A stretch of 64,000 nucleotides of DNA from Bog-159 sp963738345 (GCA_963738345.1 CAVTWI010000002.1:4278001-4342000), one strand, 5' to 3'. Shown: positions 27,381 through 36,862, counted from the first letter of the stretch. Numbers and translations are program-made. Notes: generated from the letters alone by a model not told the origin.

Positions 27381-28592
27381 ATGCACCTACGGCAGCGGCT
27401 CCTGGTATTCTCCTGGCTCCTTTCCGGCGGTATGGTAGTCCGCGCGGAAACGGTTCTGGTTCTTCCTTTTTCCAATCAATCCACTTCCAAGAACGGTTCC
27501 GCTAATATCGACTGGATCGGCGAAAGCATTTCCGAAGCCGTGCGTGAATCGCTGGTTGACCAAGGCATGCTGGCGCTGGAGCGCGAGGATCGCTTGGAGG
27601 CTTTCCGGCGCCTGTCGTTGAGACCGAACGCGGCGCTGACGCGGGCATCCGTTATCAAGGTTGGCGAAGCGCTGGATGCCGCGGAAGTAATTTACGGGCA
27701 TTACGAGTTCACCCCGGCAGCCACCGCGGACGCATCGAGTGGCGGTTCGCGCGGCACACTGCGGATCGGCGCTCGCATCCTAAATCTGAAGCGTCTGCGC
27801 CAAGGCAACGAGATGGAAGAATCGGGCGCCATCGAAGATCTGGCAACCCTAGAGGCGAAATTTAGTTGGCAGATTCTGAAGACCCTGGCGTCTAAGAGCG
27901 CGCCTGCCGAAGGAGATTTCCTGCGTGGCCGTCCACGCGTGCGTCTGGACGCGCTGGAGAGTTATATCCGGGGCCTGCTGGCCTCCACGGCGGAGCAGCA
28001 GCGCCATTTTTTCACCCAGGCGGCGCGGCTCGACACCACGTATTCGCAACCTTGCTTTCAATTAGGGAAGGCATATTGGGCGAAAAAGGATTACCGTGTG
28101 GCCGCCGGATGGCTAGGTCGGGTACATCGGGAGGATCCGCATTTTTTAGAGGCGCAGTTCTTTCTGGGGCTTTGCACATACCAGATGGGCGACTATACGG
28201 CGGCTGGCAAGTGCTTCGAAATCGTGGCGGACAGCGTACCGCTGAACGAGGTTTACAATGACCTGGGCGCCGCGCAGACGCGTAGTAATCTGACTGCGGC
28301 CATCGAGAGTTTCCGTAAGGCGATGGAAGGCGACAGCGCGGATCCCGATTATCACTTCAATTTGGGATATGCGTTGTGGAAGGCGGGGAAGTATCCAGAA
28401 GCCGCGGAGAGTTTCCGTGCCGTGCTGGAGAGAAACCCGGGCGACGAAGAAGCCGCCGCGCTTCTGGGCCATGCCGAGCGCCGGGAGACGTTCCGGCCGG
28501 GCAGCGAAGGCCACGAGCGTTTGAAGACCAACTACGAAGAGACGGCGTACCGGCAGTTAAAGGCGGAATTAGGCAACAAGTCTGTGCAGTGA
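27381..28592 (+). CDS. Exported protein with a CsgG/FlgO-like N-terminal domain and TPR repeats
   Basis: 403 residues with a signal peptide (about 1-22). Residues about 23-140 (ETVLVLPFSNQS...DWIGESISEAVRESLVDQGMLALEREDRLEAFRRLSL) resemble the CsgG/FlgO nucleotide-independent sensor-like fold used in outer-membrane assembly. TPR repeats follow from about 195 (FFTQAARLDTTYSQPCFQLGKAYWAKKDY, ...). A role in envelope assembly or sensing is inferred. It lies 54 bases before the PAS/motAB group on the same strand and could belong with it. Confidence 0.75.
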   Translation: MHLRQRLLVFSWLLSGGMVVRAETVLVLPFSNQSTSKNGSANIDWIGESISEAVRESLVDQGMLALEREDRLEAFRRLSLRPNAALTRASVIKVGEALDAAEVIYGHYEFTPAATADASSGGSRGTLRIGARILNLKRLRQGNEMEESGAIEDLATLEAKFSWQILKTLASKSAPAEGDFLRGRPRVRLDALESYIRGLLASTAEQQRHFFTQAARLDTTYSQPCFQLGKAYWAKKDYRVAAGWLGRVHREDPHFLEAQFFLGLCTYQMGDYTAAGKCFEIVADSVPLNEVYNDLGAAQTRSNLTAAIESFRKAMEGDSADPDYHFNLGYALWKAGKYPEAAESFRAVLERNPGDEEAAALLGHAERRETFRPGSEGHERLKTNYEETAYRQLKAELGNKSVQ

Positions 28593-28646
28593 GGGCGTGC
28601 CTAAAGCTCGCCCGCGACACCGCCGATATAACCACAGGTACGTCGC

Positions 28647-29552
28647 ATGTCACTGCAACTCAACCCGGAGATTTTTCGGGCGGTATTGGAGAGCTTGCCG
28701 ATCGGGGTCTACCTGACCGACTTGAAGCGCCAGATCGCCTTTTGGAATACCAGCGCTGAGAGGATCACCGGCTATCTGGGGCAGGAAGTCATCGGGCACT
28801 TCTGTCACGACAATCTGTTGATGCATTGCGACGAAAGCCAAATGGCTTTGTGCGGTGAGACCTGTCCCTTGGCTGAGACCATGCTGGACGGGCGGCCGCG
28901 TAAAGTCGACATTTTCCTGCGCCACAAAGACGGACAACGGATTCCGGTTCGCGTGCATTCCGTACCAATCCGGGACGAGTTCAGCGCCGTAATCGGCGCC
29001 GCCGAGTTTTTCGAAGAGCGTTCCTTTCAGGGCATTGAGACACGCTGGGCGAATCTGCGACCGGATGCTTCTCTGGACGGCGGCATGGAAATCCCCGGCG
29101 GCAAGGCGATGAAGGCCAAGCTGGCTGCCGCGCTCGAGGGCTTCGGGGCGCCCCAGAGTTTCTTTGGTGTTCTCGTCATGGGAATCGACAATCTGGATCG
29201 ATTGCGCCATGTGGACGGGTGTCAAGCGGTCAAGGAAGTTATGTATGCGATAGCCGAGACGCTCTTGGCCGGCACACGGCCGGAGGATATGGTCTGCCGT
29301 TGGAGCGACGAACGCTTCGCTGCGTTCGTGGCAAATCCCGCCCCGGACGGGCTGCGAAGCTGCGCCGAACGATTTCAGCGCCTGATGGCTTCCGTAGCAG
29401 TTCCTTGGTGGGGAGACCGATTGTCGGTAACAGTGTCGATTGGAGGCACGCTCGCATTACCGGACGATACGGTCCAATCGTTGGCAGCTCGCGCCGAGGC
29501 GGCACTGGAAAACGCGGCGGGGCTGAAACCGGGGTCAGTACTGGTGGTTTGA
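28647..29552 (+). CDS. PAS domain fused to a degenerate GGDEF domain
   Basis: 301 residues. The PAS domain (about 1-125) holds the Cys/His set C53, H60, C69 and C73 (LCGETCPL), a pattern recurrent in PAS-diguanylate cyclases and suited to metal or redox sensing. The GGDEF domain (about 150-301) has RWSDERF at 218-224 in place of RxGGDEF. The catalytic glycines and acidic pair are changed, so it is unlikely to make cyclic-di-GMP and may instead bind it or act as a regulatory partner. It directly precedes motA (10 bases), linking a sensor to the flagellar motor. Confidence 0.85.
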   Translation: MSLQLNPEIFRAVLESLPIGVYLTDLKRQIAFWNTSAERITGYLGQEVIGHFCHDNLLMHCDESQMALCGETCPLAETMLDGRPRKVDIFLRHKDGQRIPVRVHSVPIRDEFSAVIGAAEFFEERSFQGIETRWANLRPDASLDGGMEIPGGKAMKAKLAAALEGFGAPQSFFGVLVMGIDNLDRLRHVDGCQAVKEVMYAIAETLLAGTRPEDMVCRWSDERFAAFVANPAPDGLRSCAERFQRLMASVAVPWWGDRLSVTVSIGGTLALPDDTVQSLAARAEAALENAAGLKPGSVLVV

Positions 29553-29562
29553 GGCTTAAAGC

Positions 29563-30435
29563 ATGTTCGCAATTATTGGAATCGTAGTAGTAATTGGCGC
29601 AATCATGGGCGGTTACCTGATGGAGAAAGGTAACCTGATGGTGCTGGTGCAGCCCGCGGAGTTGGTCATCATCGCGGGAGCCGCGTTGGGCACTCTGCTC
29701 ATCGCCAATCCGCTTTATCTCCTAAAGGAGATCATGGGGGGCTTGATCGGGGTCTTCAAGGGTTCCAGGTTCACAAGCAAGCTGTACCTGGATTCGTTGA
29801 AGATGTTGTTCGATCTTTTCAACCGGTCGCGTCGGGAAGGCTTGACAGCAATCGAAGCCGACATCGAAGAGCCGTCCAAAAGCAAAACGTTCAGCGCCTT
29901 TCCGGGAGTGATTAAGGATCACCACGTGCTCGCCTTCATCTGTGACACATTGCGGACGGCCAGCAGCGGCGCGGTGGATCCCTTCGATATCGACCAGATG
30001 ATGGAACTGGATATGGAAGTGCACCATCATGATGCCACGCTGCCAGTAGCGGCACTGAGCACCGTGGCGGACGCACTGCCTGGGTTAGGCATTGTTGCAG
30101 CGGTTCTTGGGGTAGTTATCACCATGGGAGCCCTGGGAGGCCCCCCCGAGGAGATTGGGCATAAGGTAGCGGCGGCGCTGGTGGGCACGTTCCTCGGCAT
30201 CTTACTCTGCTACGGCTTTTTGGGGCCCATTGCAGCGAACATGTCGAAGACCGCGGACGAAGAGGGTGCGTACTATCACGTCCTGCGCGTAGCGATCACC
30301 GCCTTCATTAAGGGCACTGCGCCCATCCTGGCGGTTGAGATCGGGCGGCGCGCGACTCCTGGCCAAGTTCGCCCCAAATTCGCGGACCTCGAAAAGTTGT
30401 GTCGCAATAAAGCTCCTGAAGCGGTAGCGGCATAA
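29563..30435 (+). CDS. motA: Flagellar motor stator protein MotA
   Basis: 290 residues, four TM helices with the conserved cytoplasmic loop and PGLGIVAAVLGVVITMGALGGPP in TM3-TM4. With MotB it forms the proton-conducting stator that drives the flagellar rotor. It follows the PAS/GGDEF gene by 10 bases and precedes motB by 13, an operon. No other flagellar gene is in the window, so the rest of the flagellum lies elsewhere. A C7 run at 30142 does not break the frame. Confidence 0.95.
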   Translation: MFAIIGIVVVIGAIMGGYLMEKGNLMVLVQPAELVIIAGAALGTLLIANPLYLLKEIMGGLIGVFKGSRFTSKLYLDSLKMLFDLFNRSRREGLTAIEADIEEPSKSKTFSAFPGVIKDHHVLAFICDTLRTASSGAVDPFDIDQMMELDMEVHHHDATLPVAALSTVADALPGLGIVAAVLGVVITMGALGGPPEEIGHKVAAALVGTFLGILLCYGFLGPIAANMSKTADEEGAYYHVLRVAITAFIKGTAPILAVEIGRRATPGQVRPKFADLEKLCRNKAPEAVAA

Positions 30436-30448
30436 AGGCGAACATTTC

Positions 30449-31300
30449 ATGGCCAACCTGCGCCCAATCATCATCAAGAAAAAAGTCGTCCATGGGGGAC
30501 ACCACGGCGGCGCTTGGAAGGTTGCTTATGCCGACTTTGTCACCGCTATGATGGCATTATTCATTGTGCTGTGGCTGTTGAATAGCAGTAAGCAGATTCA
30601 GGTGGCCGTGGGAGGGTATTTCAAAGATCCGACCGGAACGTCGAAGCTGGTTGGAAGCGGCAAAACCGGCGCAGGCGATAACTTCACCTTGACCAAAGAC
30701 AACATGAGCAAGCTAAAGGATGAATTGGAGACCGCGGTGCACAAAGTCGTGGACTTTGAAAAGTTCAAGAACCAGATCGATATGACGGTAACAAACGAAG
30801 GCCTGCGGATCGAACTGATGGAAAGCGACAAGGGCACGTTCTTTGCGAGTGGCGTTGCCGAGCCGAGCGCCGATGGCCGGGAGATTTTGGAGATGCTGGC
30901 GAAAGAGCTCGGCAAGCTGCCTAACACCATTTCCATCGAAGGTCATACCGACTCCAAGCCCTTCGTGGGACGCGGAAATTACAGCAATTGGGAACTATCC
31001 GCGGATCGCGCCAATGCCGCTCGCCGCATGGTCCAGGAAAATGGTGTTGGGCCGCGCCAGGTGACGCAGGTGCGCGGCTATGCGGATCAACGCCTGAGAA
31101 AAGCGAACGCTCCCGAGGATTCTTCAAATCGGCGTATCTCAGTGGTCGTCCAGTACCTGGATAAAGGTCCGGAGCCCGATCCGAAGGAACCCCCGAAGGC
31201 CGGCGCTAAGGACGAGAAAAAGTCCGAAAAGACGCCGGAAAAGGCGTCGGGGAAGACGGACAAGAAGGCGGAGCCTGCTCCGCCTCCGAAGAAAAAGTAG
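30449..31300 (+). CDS. motB: Flagellar motor stator protein MotB
   Basis: 283 residues. One N-terminal TM helix with the proton-carrying Asp in YADFVTAMMALFIVLWLLN (D29), then a linker and a C-terminal OmpA-like peptidoglycan-binding domain (IEGHTDSKPFVGRGNYSNWELSADRANAARRMV). The last 45 residues are Lys/Pro/Glu-rich. It anchors the MotA stator to the cell wall. It is co-transcribed with motA. Confidence 0.95.
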   Translation: MANLRPIIIKKKVVHGGHHGGAWKVAYADFVTAMMALFIVLWLLNSSKQIQVAVGGYFKDPTGTSKLVGSGKTGAGDNFTLTKDNMSKLKDELETAVHKVVDFEKFKNQIDMTVTNEGLRIELMESDKGTFFASGVAEPSADGREILEMLAKELGKLPNTISIEGHTDSKPFVGRGNYSNWELSADRANAARRMVQENGVGPRQVTQVRGYADQRLRKANAPEDSSNRRISVVVQYLDKGPEPDPKEPPKAGAKDEKKSEKTPEKASGKTDKKAEPAPPPKKK

Positions 31301-31302
31301 GT

Positions 31303-32163
31303 TTACGGCTTTAAAAGCTTCCGGTCTACCATCCAGTCGTGGAAGCGGTCGGGCCAAGTGGCCACGGGCAAGTGCGAAGGCCGCATACCGACACCGTGAG
31401 CTCCACTGGCATAGATGTGCATTTCGGTCGGTACGCCCTGCTTTTCCAAATCCAGATATAGATTGACCGTGGTTACGACGTGGGCGCGATCTTCATCGGT
31501 GCACATCAGAAAAGTCGGAGGAGCGTCCTTCGGCACAGTAATCGAGCCGGGCTTAAATCCAGGATAGATGGCGGCGGCGAAATCGGGACGTGAACTAACG
31601 CGTTCCACAGGATCGGCTGCGTCCGCGTGACCGGCATCGAAGCGTGTTTCGATCAGAGCGGTTACCTCGCCTCCCGCCGAAAACCCCATGAAGCCGATGC
31701 GCGCGGGGTCAAGTGCCCATTCGGTGGCGCGGCTGCGCACGGTACGTACGGCGCGCGCGGCATCCGCCAGAGCTTCGCGATCCACCGTGTAGTGCGAACC
31801 TGGCGCACGCGCCAGCCGGTACTTCAATACGAACGCCGCAATGCCGTTCTGGTTCAGCCAGTCGGCGATTTCCCAGCCTTCCTTATCGATCACCAATTGC
31901 GAATGGCCGCCTCCCGGGGCGACCACGACCGCCACGCCATTGGCCTTCTCTTTGGGCGCCGGGAATACGTACAGGGACGGATAATGCACCAAGGTGAATC
32001 GCTTCGGCAACTTGGCGGTGGGCCCTGCTTCGAATACTTCCGGCGCCGTCTCGGATTCCGATCCAGGAGCGCCTTTGGGCCATAGGCGGAGTTCCTCGCC
32101 GCGCTCCGCTCCGAGCATATAGCCGCAGACCAGAGTCAGGCTCACCAAGAATTTCGCAAGCAT
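31303..32163 (-). CDS. Secreted acetyl-xylan-type alpha/beta hydrolase
   Basis: 286 residues from ATG 32163 (MLAKFLVSLTLVCGYMLGA, a signal peptide). Triad elements: the nucleophile elbow GFSAGGE, Asp in CTDEDRAHV and the C-terminal His in YASGAHGVG. The opening ELRLWPKGAPGSESETAPE and the VVVAPGGGHSQLVIDKEG strand fit the esterase/xylanase group that often deacetylates plant polysaccharide. It probably acts in the periplasm or outside. It is convergent with motB, with only two bases between the stops. Confidence 0.85.
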   Translation of the reverse strand: MLAKFLVSLTLVCGYMLGAERGEELRLWPKGAPGSESETAPEVFEAGPTAKLPKRFTLVHYPSLYVFPAPKEKANGVAVVVAPGGGHSQLVIDKEGWEIADWLNQNGIAAFVLKYRLARAPGSHYTVDREALADAARAVRTVRSRATEWALDPARIGFMGFSAGGEVTALIETRFDAGHADAADPVERVSSRPDFAAAIYPGFKPGSITVPKDAPPTFLMCTDEDRAHVVTTVNLYLDLEKQGVPTEMHIYASGAHGVGMRPSHLPVATWPDRFHDWMVDRKLLKP

Positions 32164-32208
32164 AGTTTGGGGGCAGTGTAGCACGGCGTTATGCCGCAAC
32201 GCCGCCCC

Positions 32209-32820
32209 TCAGTCGTGTAGTCGCGCCCTCACCAGTTCCATCATGCGTGCGGGATCCGCAATCTGCAGGCTGGCAAAGCCGGCGGCACGCGCGCTCTCGA
32301 TGCCAGGCGCGGAGTCTTCCACCGCTAGCGCGCTTTCGATTCCGAGCCGTTCGCCAGCCAGAAGATAAGGATCTGGTGCGGGCTTGTGGCGCTTCACATC
32401 GTCTCCGCCGACGACGGTGGCTAGATACGGGCGAATCCCAGCGGCTTCGAGAAAAGGCTCGATCTCCGCATGAGAACTGGATGAAACCACGCCGAGTTTG
32501 TAGTTTGGCGCGAGTTCGCGGAAGAAATCCGTAATACCCTCGGCGAAGGGTGCGTGGGCTGCCATGCGCTCGCGAAAACGCTGCCGCTTCAGTGGATACT
32601 GTTCCCAGAGCTTAGCCGGATCGGCGGGCGGATCGGCCAGTTTGGCGAACGTGTAGATCATTTGGCTATCCACCGCGCCCACGCAATGGGCGGCGTAGAT
32701 CTCCCAGGTTACGGGAACGCCCAACGGCTCCAGCACTTCGCGCCAGCAATCGCAGTGTACCGGTTCGCTGTCCACCAGGACGCCGTCAAAATCGAAAAGT
32801 ATGGCTTGAAACTCAGGCAT
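32209..32820 (-). CDS. HAD-superfamily sugar-phosphate phosphatase, beta-phosphoglucomutase-like
   Basis: 203 residues from ATG 32820 (MPEFQAILFDFDGVLVDSEPVH). Motif I is DFDGVLVDS. Motif II (GVVSSSSHAEIEPFL), the motif III lysine and motif IV (ALAVEDSAPGIESARAAG) are all present. It is likely a phosphatase or mutase acting on sugar phosphates; the exact substrate is not predictable. The longer upstream frame is not coding. It lies nearly back to back with the DUF4342 gene on the other strand. Confidence 0.85.
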   Translation of the reverse strand: MPEFQAILFDFDGVLVDSEPVHCDCWREVLEPLGVPVTWEIYAAHCVGAVDSQMIYTFAKLADPPADPAKLWEQYPLKRQRFRERMAAHAPFAEGITDFFRELAPNYKLGVVSSSSHAEIEPFLEAAGIRPYLATVVGGDDVKRHKPAPDPYLLAGERLGIESALAVEDSAPGIESARAAGFASLQIADPARMMELVRARLHD

Positions 32821-32932
32821 GAGCAGATTTTTTAGTGTATCGCGCCACACCGTGTGCATGTCTGCGAAACCCTGTTTGCGCCGCATTCGGAAGATGCGCA
32901 GATGCCCCCTTGCTACACTAAGATCAGAACTT

Positions 32933-33244
32933 ATGGAAAACTTTCGCGTAACCATGGAAGAGTTCAAAGTCCTGGGTAAGGAACTGGTCGACAAGGTACA
33001 GGAGTTGATCCACGAGGGCAACGTTCGCCGCATCATCATCCGGGACGACCATGGCCATACTTTCATGGAAGTGCCGCTGACCCTGGCAGCCATCGGCGCC
33101 GTGGTGGCGCCCGTTCTGGCGGCGGTAGGCGCGATCGCCGCGCACCTGGCGCATTTCACCATCGTGGTCGAAAGGGTCCAACCCCAACCCGCTAACGAGC
33201 CACCTGCCGCGACACCACCGCCCCCAAGCGGCACCGCGGTATAA
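32933..33244 (+). CDS. DUF4342 domain protein
   Basis: 103 residues from ATG 32933 (MENFRVTMEEFKVLGKELVDKVQELIHEGNVRRIIIRDDHGH). This opening is the DUF4342 signature: an amphipathic helix, a short strand and a hydrophobic hairpin (PLTLAAIGAVVAPVLAAVGAIAAHLAHF) that probably inserts in the membrane. The tail is Pro-rich. The function of the family is unknown. The stop abuts the GTG of the next gene, suggesting coupling with a PilT-type ATPase. Confidence 0.82.
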   Translation: MENFRVTMEEFKVLGKELVDKVQELIHEGNVRRIIIRDDHGHTFMEVPLTLAAIGAVVAPVLAAVGAIAAHLAHFTIVVERVQPQPANEPPAATPPPPSGTAV

Positions 33245-34450
33245 GTGCCTGCTGACTCAGACGCGCCGCTTAAGGAACTGACCGTGGAAAGCTACGACCA
33301 GGATCTCAGCCGTATTGTCGAAGAACTGAATCGCGCGGCGCCGGGATCGCGCCCTGCCGATAAAACCGCCCCTCCGCGCCCGCCGCAAGACGCCGGATCG
33401 CTCGATCAGTTACTGAACTATGCCAACCGGCAAAATGCGTCCGACCTTCTGCTGATTGCCGGTAGTCCCGTGGCGCTGCGCGTGAACGGCACATTAGCAC
33501 CAGCGTCCGGTCCGCCACTTTCGCCCGACGATGTGCGCAATTTCGTCGTGCCGCTGCTCGATTCGCGCCAGTATGACGAACTGCAGAAAAAGAAGTCCGT
33601 GGATTTTAGTTTTGAGCGCGATACCGTGGGCCGTTTCCGCGCCAACATTCACCATCAGCGCGGTACACTGGCGGCCAGCATCCGCTTACTGCCGGCGCGA
33701 ATTCCTACGATTGAATCCTTGCACCTTCCCGCCGCACTGGCGCGCGTGGCGGACCGCCGGCAGGGTTTGGTGCTGGTTACCGGCGCAACCGGAAGCGGGA
33801 AAAGTTCGACGCTGGCGGCCTTGATCGACCTCATCAACAGCAAGCGCCGCACGCACATTGTCACCATTGAAGACCCTATCGAATACCGGCACGTAAACCG
33901 CAATTCGATCGTGGAGCAGATTGAAGTGGGACCTGACGCGCCGGATTTTGTGAATTCGCTGCGCAGCATTTTACGGCAGACGCCGGACGTGATCCTGGTG
34001 GGCGAAATGCGCGATACCGAAACCATGGCGACCGTGCTCACCGCCGCGGAGACCGGGCACTTGGTGTTTTCGACGCTGCATACCAATGACGCGGCGCAAT
34101 CCATCTCGCGCATTCTCGATTCGTTTCCGGCGGCGCATCAGGGGCAAATGCGGCAGCAGTTGTCACTCGCTCTCTTGGCGGTAGTGGCCCAACAACTGGT
34201 GCCCGCGGAGGACGGCATTCACCGCTTTCCAGCGCTCGAAATCATGATGGCCACCGATGCGGTGCGCAACCTGATCCGCAAGGGCGACGACCATCAACTC
34301 CGCAGCCAGTTGACCATCGGTCGCGCGGAGGGCATGATGACCATGGAGCAGTCTCTAGCCGAACTGGTACGCGCCGGGCGTATTCAGCGCGAAACGGCAT
34401 TCGCGCACTGTTTCCGGCCCGAAGAACTCAGGCGCGTGCTGGAAGGTTAG
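33245..34450 (+). CDS. Type IV pilus twitching-motility ATPase, PilT/PilU-like
   Basis: 401 residues starting at GTG 33245, immediately after the DUF4342 stop. Walker A GATGSGKSS at 180-188, the Asp box HIVTIEDPIEY near 205-213, Walker B VILVGE at 249-254 and the His box GHLVFSTLHT at 271-280 are complete. It powers pilus retraction. The N-terminus carries about 50 extra residues. There are no other pilus genes nearby. PilT and PilU cannot be told apart from the sequence alone. Confidence 0.9.
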   Translation: MPADSDAPLKELTVESYDQDLSRIVEELNRAAPGSRPADKTAPPRPPQDAGSLDQLLNYANRQNASDLLLIAGSPVALRVNGTLAPASGPPLSPDDVRNFVVPLLDSRQYDELQKKKSVDFSFERDTVGRFRANIHHQRGTLAASIRLLPARIPTIESLHLPAALARVADRRQGLVLVTGATGSGKSSTLAALIDLINSKRRTHIVTIEDPIEYRHVNRNSIVEQIEVGPDAPDFVNSLRSILRQTPDVILVGEMRDTETMATVLTAAETGHLVFSTLHTNDAAQSISRILDSFPAAHQGQMRQQLSLALLAVVAQQLVPAEDGIHRFPALEIMMATDAVRNLIRKGDDHQLRSQLTIGRAEGMMTMEQSLAELVRAGRIQRETAFAHCFRPEELRRVLEG

Positions 34451-34459
34451 ACTGTCTAG

Positions 34460-35818
34460 ATGCACCTTTCGCGTTTTTCCGCGGCGCTGCTTCCCATTGC
34501 TTTGCTAGCTGCCGCGCCACCACTCTCGGAGACCTACAAGGATGTTTCGAGCCAGATTATCAGCCTGGCACTGGCCGATCAGGACGGTTACGCCAAGCTG
34601 TCATACCTGTGCGATCGCATTGGCAACCGCCTCAGCGGCTCGGACTCACTGAATACGGCAATCGAGTGGGCGGCCGCGCAGATGAAGCGTGACGGCCTGG
34701 AGAATGTAACCACGTCGCCCGTTAAGGTTCCTCACTGGGTGCGAGGCCGTGAGGATGCCGAGATACTCAAACCGGTGCGCCACACGCTGACCATGCTGGG
34801 ACTGGGCGGCAGCGTCGCGACTCCGCCCGATGGCATCACCGCGGAAGTGGTGCCGGTTTCCAGTTTCGACGCGCTGGAAGCGCTTGGGCGGGACAAGGTG
34901 GCGGGTAAGATCGTGCTGTTCAATGTGCCGTATGAAGGATACGGGAAGACGGTCGCCTATCGCGGCGCAGGGGCTTCCCGCGCGAGCAGACTGGGCGCAG
35001 CGGCCATGCTGATCCGGTCGGTCGGCTCGCTGGCAATGCAGACGCCGCATACCGGCGCGCTGAACTATACGGCAACTGACCCCAAGATTCCAGCGGCCGC
35101 CATTACCTTCGAAGACGCTACTATGATCCAGCGCCTCACCGACGCGGGATCGCCCGTGACCGTGCATCTCTACATGGAGGCACACATGCTGCCCGACGCG
35201 GATTCCGCCAACGTGATGGGTGAGATTCCGGGGCGCGAAAAGCCCGAAGAAATCGTGGTGATGGGGGGACATATCGATTCGTGGGACGTCGGGGCCGGCG
35301 CGCAAGACGATGGCAGCGGCATTATGGCTGCGCTCGAAGCCGCCACCATCATCAAGAAGCTCGGATTACATCCGCGGCGAACGCTACGCGTGGTTTTCTG
35401 GACCAACGAAGAAAACGGCTCGGCGGGCGGCGCAGCCTATCGAGCCATGGTGGGCGATAAGATCCACAACTACGTGGCGTCCATTGAAATGGATGGCGGC
35501 GCGGAGAAGCCGGTGGGTTTCGGCGTGAGCCCGGGAGGCACGGCGCTGGCGCAGGTTAAGGAGATCGGGCGATTGCTGGCGCCCATCGGCGCGGATACTA
35601 TTAGCGAAGGCGGAGGCGGCGCGGACATCGGACCCTTGATGCGCGATGGCGTTCCCGGGCTGGGGCTGTTCACGGTGGGCACGCACTATTTCGACTGGCA
35701 CCATACCCGCACCGATACTGTGGACAAAATCAACCCGCGCGATTTCCAGCAGTGCATTGCCGCTATGGCGGTGATGAGTTACGTTCTGGCGGATATGCCG
35801 GAACGCTTGGGCCAATAG
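34460..35818 (+). CDS. Secreted M28-family metallopeptidase
   Basis: 452 residues with a signal peptide. The zinc-peptidase core has H271 and D273 in GGHIDSWDVG, D283 in AQDDGSG, E317/E318 in NEENGSAGG, D345 in IEMDGGA and a final HHTRTDTVDK His. A PA-like insert (about 130-240) precedes it, as in glutamate carboxypeptidase-like M28 enzymes. It probably trims peptides outside the cytoplasm. It follows the PilT-like gene by nine bases but is probably unrelated. Confidence 0.9.
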   Translation: MHLSRFSAALLPIALLAAAPPLSETYKDVSSQIISLALADQDGYAKLSYLCDRIGNRLSGSDSLNTAIEWAAAQMKRDGLENVTTSPVKVPHWVRGREDAEILKPVRHTLTMLGLGGSVATPPDGITAEVVPVSSFDALEALGRDKVAGKIVLFNVPYEGYGKTVAYRGAGASRASRLGAAAMLIRSVGSLAMQTPHTGALNYTATDPKIPAAAITFEDATMIQRLTDAGSPVTVHLYMEAHMLPDADSANVMGEIPGREKPEEIVVMGGHIDSWDVGAGAQDDGSGIMAALEAATIIKKLGLHPRRTLRVVFWTNEENGSAGGAAYRAMVGDKIHNYVASIEMDGGAEKPVGFGVSPGGTALAQVKEIGRLLAPIGADTISEGGGGADIGPLMRDGVPGLGLFTVGTHYFDWHHTRTDTVDKINPRDFQQCIAAMAVMSYVLADMPERLGQ

Positions 35819-35833
35819 CGCGGGGGGGGCCGG

Positions 35834-36466
35834 TTATGCGTCCATATCGTAGGCGGTCTTCAGCCAGCGGCGTACTTCATCGTCGATCTCATCGAGAGAC
35901 GAAATCTCAATGCGGCGCGTAATGCGGTCTTTCTTGGCGAAGCCGCCGGTGTCGATCAAGCGTTTGGGTGTTTTAGTGTCTTTGAGCGCCAGGCCGAAGT
36001 CGATCCGCGTGCGTGTGGTGGGCTTGATCTGCGCGAAGACATGGTTTCGATAGAGCGGCACCATAGTCTGGCAAGGGCACACGCGCACATCTTTGCCCAG
36101 CTTGCGTCCCGCCGCCAGGAGCGCTTCGTAGATGGGGCGTAACCCCTCCTTCGGACCGGCGAACATTTTATCGACATATTGTTCGGCGGCCCGCAGATAG
36201 CCTTCCGGCGTGAAGGTTTCGTTTGTTTCGGCGGACATATCGGCGATGCAGGAAGCGTAGTTCAGGCCAAGGCCGTGCTTCGCGCGCAGCCATTCGCGGC
36301 GTTCTTTCACGGTGGCCGGCCCGGCCTGTTGAATCAGTTCCAGCCAATCTTCGAGCGCCCGTCCCGTATTCTCCTTCAGGTTGGCGATCAGGGTGTGCAT
36401 CCGGGCCAGGCCTGGATGGATATCGAACGTGGATTTGGTCTGTGTTTTTGCGGCCATGTCTTTCAC
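35834..36466 (-). CDS. DUF4287/DUF5655 protein
   Basis: 210 residues. The N-terminal part (MHTLIANLKENTGRALEDWLELIQQAG...REWLRAKHGLGLNYA) matches the DUF4287 pattern and the rest (VDKMFAGPKEGLRPIYEALLAAGRKLGKDVRV...RTRIDFGLALKD) matches DUF5655, a domain with a nuclease-like or DNA/RNA-associated flavour. The two domains are fused here. Function unproven. It is convergent with the peptidase gene; an eight-G run at 35822-35829 lies between the two stops. Confidence 0.82.
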   Translation of the reverse strand: MKDMAAKTQTKSTFDIHPGLARMHTLIANLKENTGRALEDWLELIQQAGPATVKERREWLRAKHGLGLNYASCIADMSAETNETFTPEGYLRAAEQYVDKMFAGPKEGLRPIYEALLAAGRKLGKDVRVCPCQTMVPLYRNHVFAQIKPTTRTRIDFGLALKDTKTPKRLIDTGGFAKKDRITRRIEISSLDEIDDEVRRWLKTAYDMDA

Positions 36467-36493
36467 TGTACGCCAAACGCTACAATTACGGAC

Positions 36494-36862
36494 ATGGTCT
36501 GGAGCGGAGTTGGCGCGGCGCTGTTGGGATTAACGGTGATGTTGGGGGCCTTTGGTGCTCATGGCCTGCGCGGACGGCTGGACGCCTACTCGATGGGCAT
36601 TTACGAGAAGGCCGTCTTTTATCAATTCATCCATGCCATAGGCATCCTGTGGTGCCGCTGTTCGCCCGCGCCGGAGATGTTGACGGAATCGGGTTGCGCG
36701 TGGGTATGCGGACTGCTCCTCGCCGGCATCCTGATCTTCAGCGGCAGTTTGTACGCTTTGGCGTTGAGCGGTGTGCGGACGTTGGGTGCGATCACCCCGC
36801 TGGGCGGACTGGCTTTTATCGCGGCATGGCTGCTGCTGGCCTTCCGGCTGCTGCGGAGGTGA
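36494..36862 (+). CDS. DUF423 small membrane protein
   Basis: 122 residues from ATG 36494, four TM helices with the family start GAALLGLTVMLGAFGAHGLRG. DUF423 proteins are small integral membrane proteins of unknown role, widespread in bacteria. It is convergent and overlapping by 47 bases with the CHAT gene on the other strand. Confidence 0.88.
   Translation: MVWSGVGAALLGLTVMLGAFGAHGLRGRLDAYSMGIYEKAVFYQFIHAIGILWCRCSPAPEMLTESGCAWVCGLLLAGILIFSGSLYALALSGVRTLGAITPLGGLAFIAAWLLLAFRLLRR

Noticed and set aside
32821..33234. N-terminal extension of the HAD phosphatase
   Set aside because: It is antisense to the DUF4342 gene; the family-like start is the ATG at 32820.
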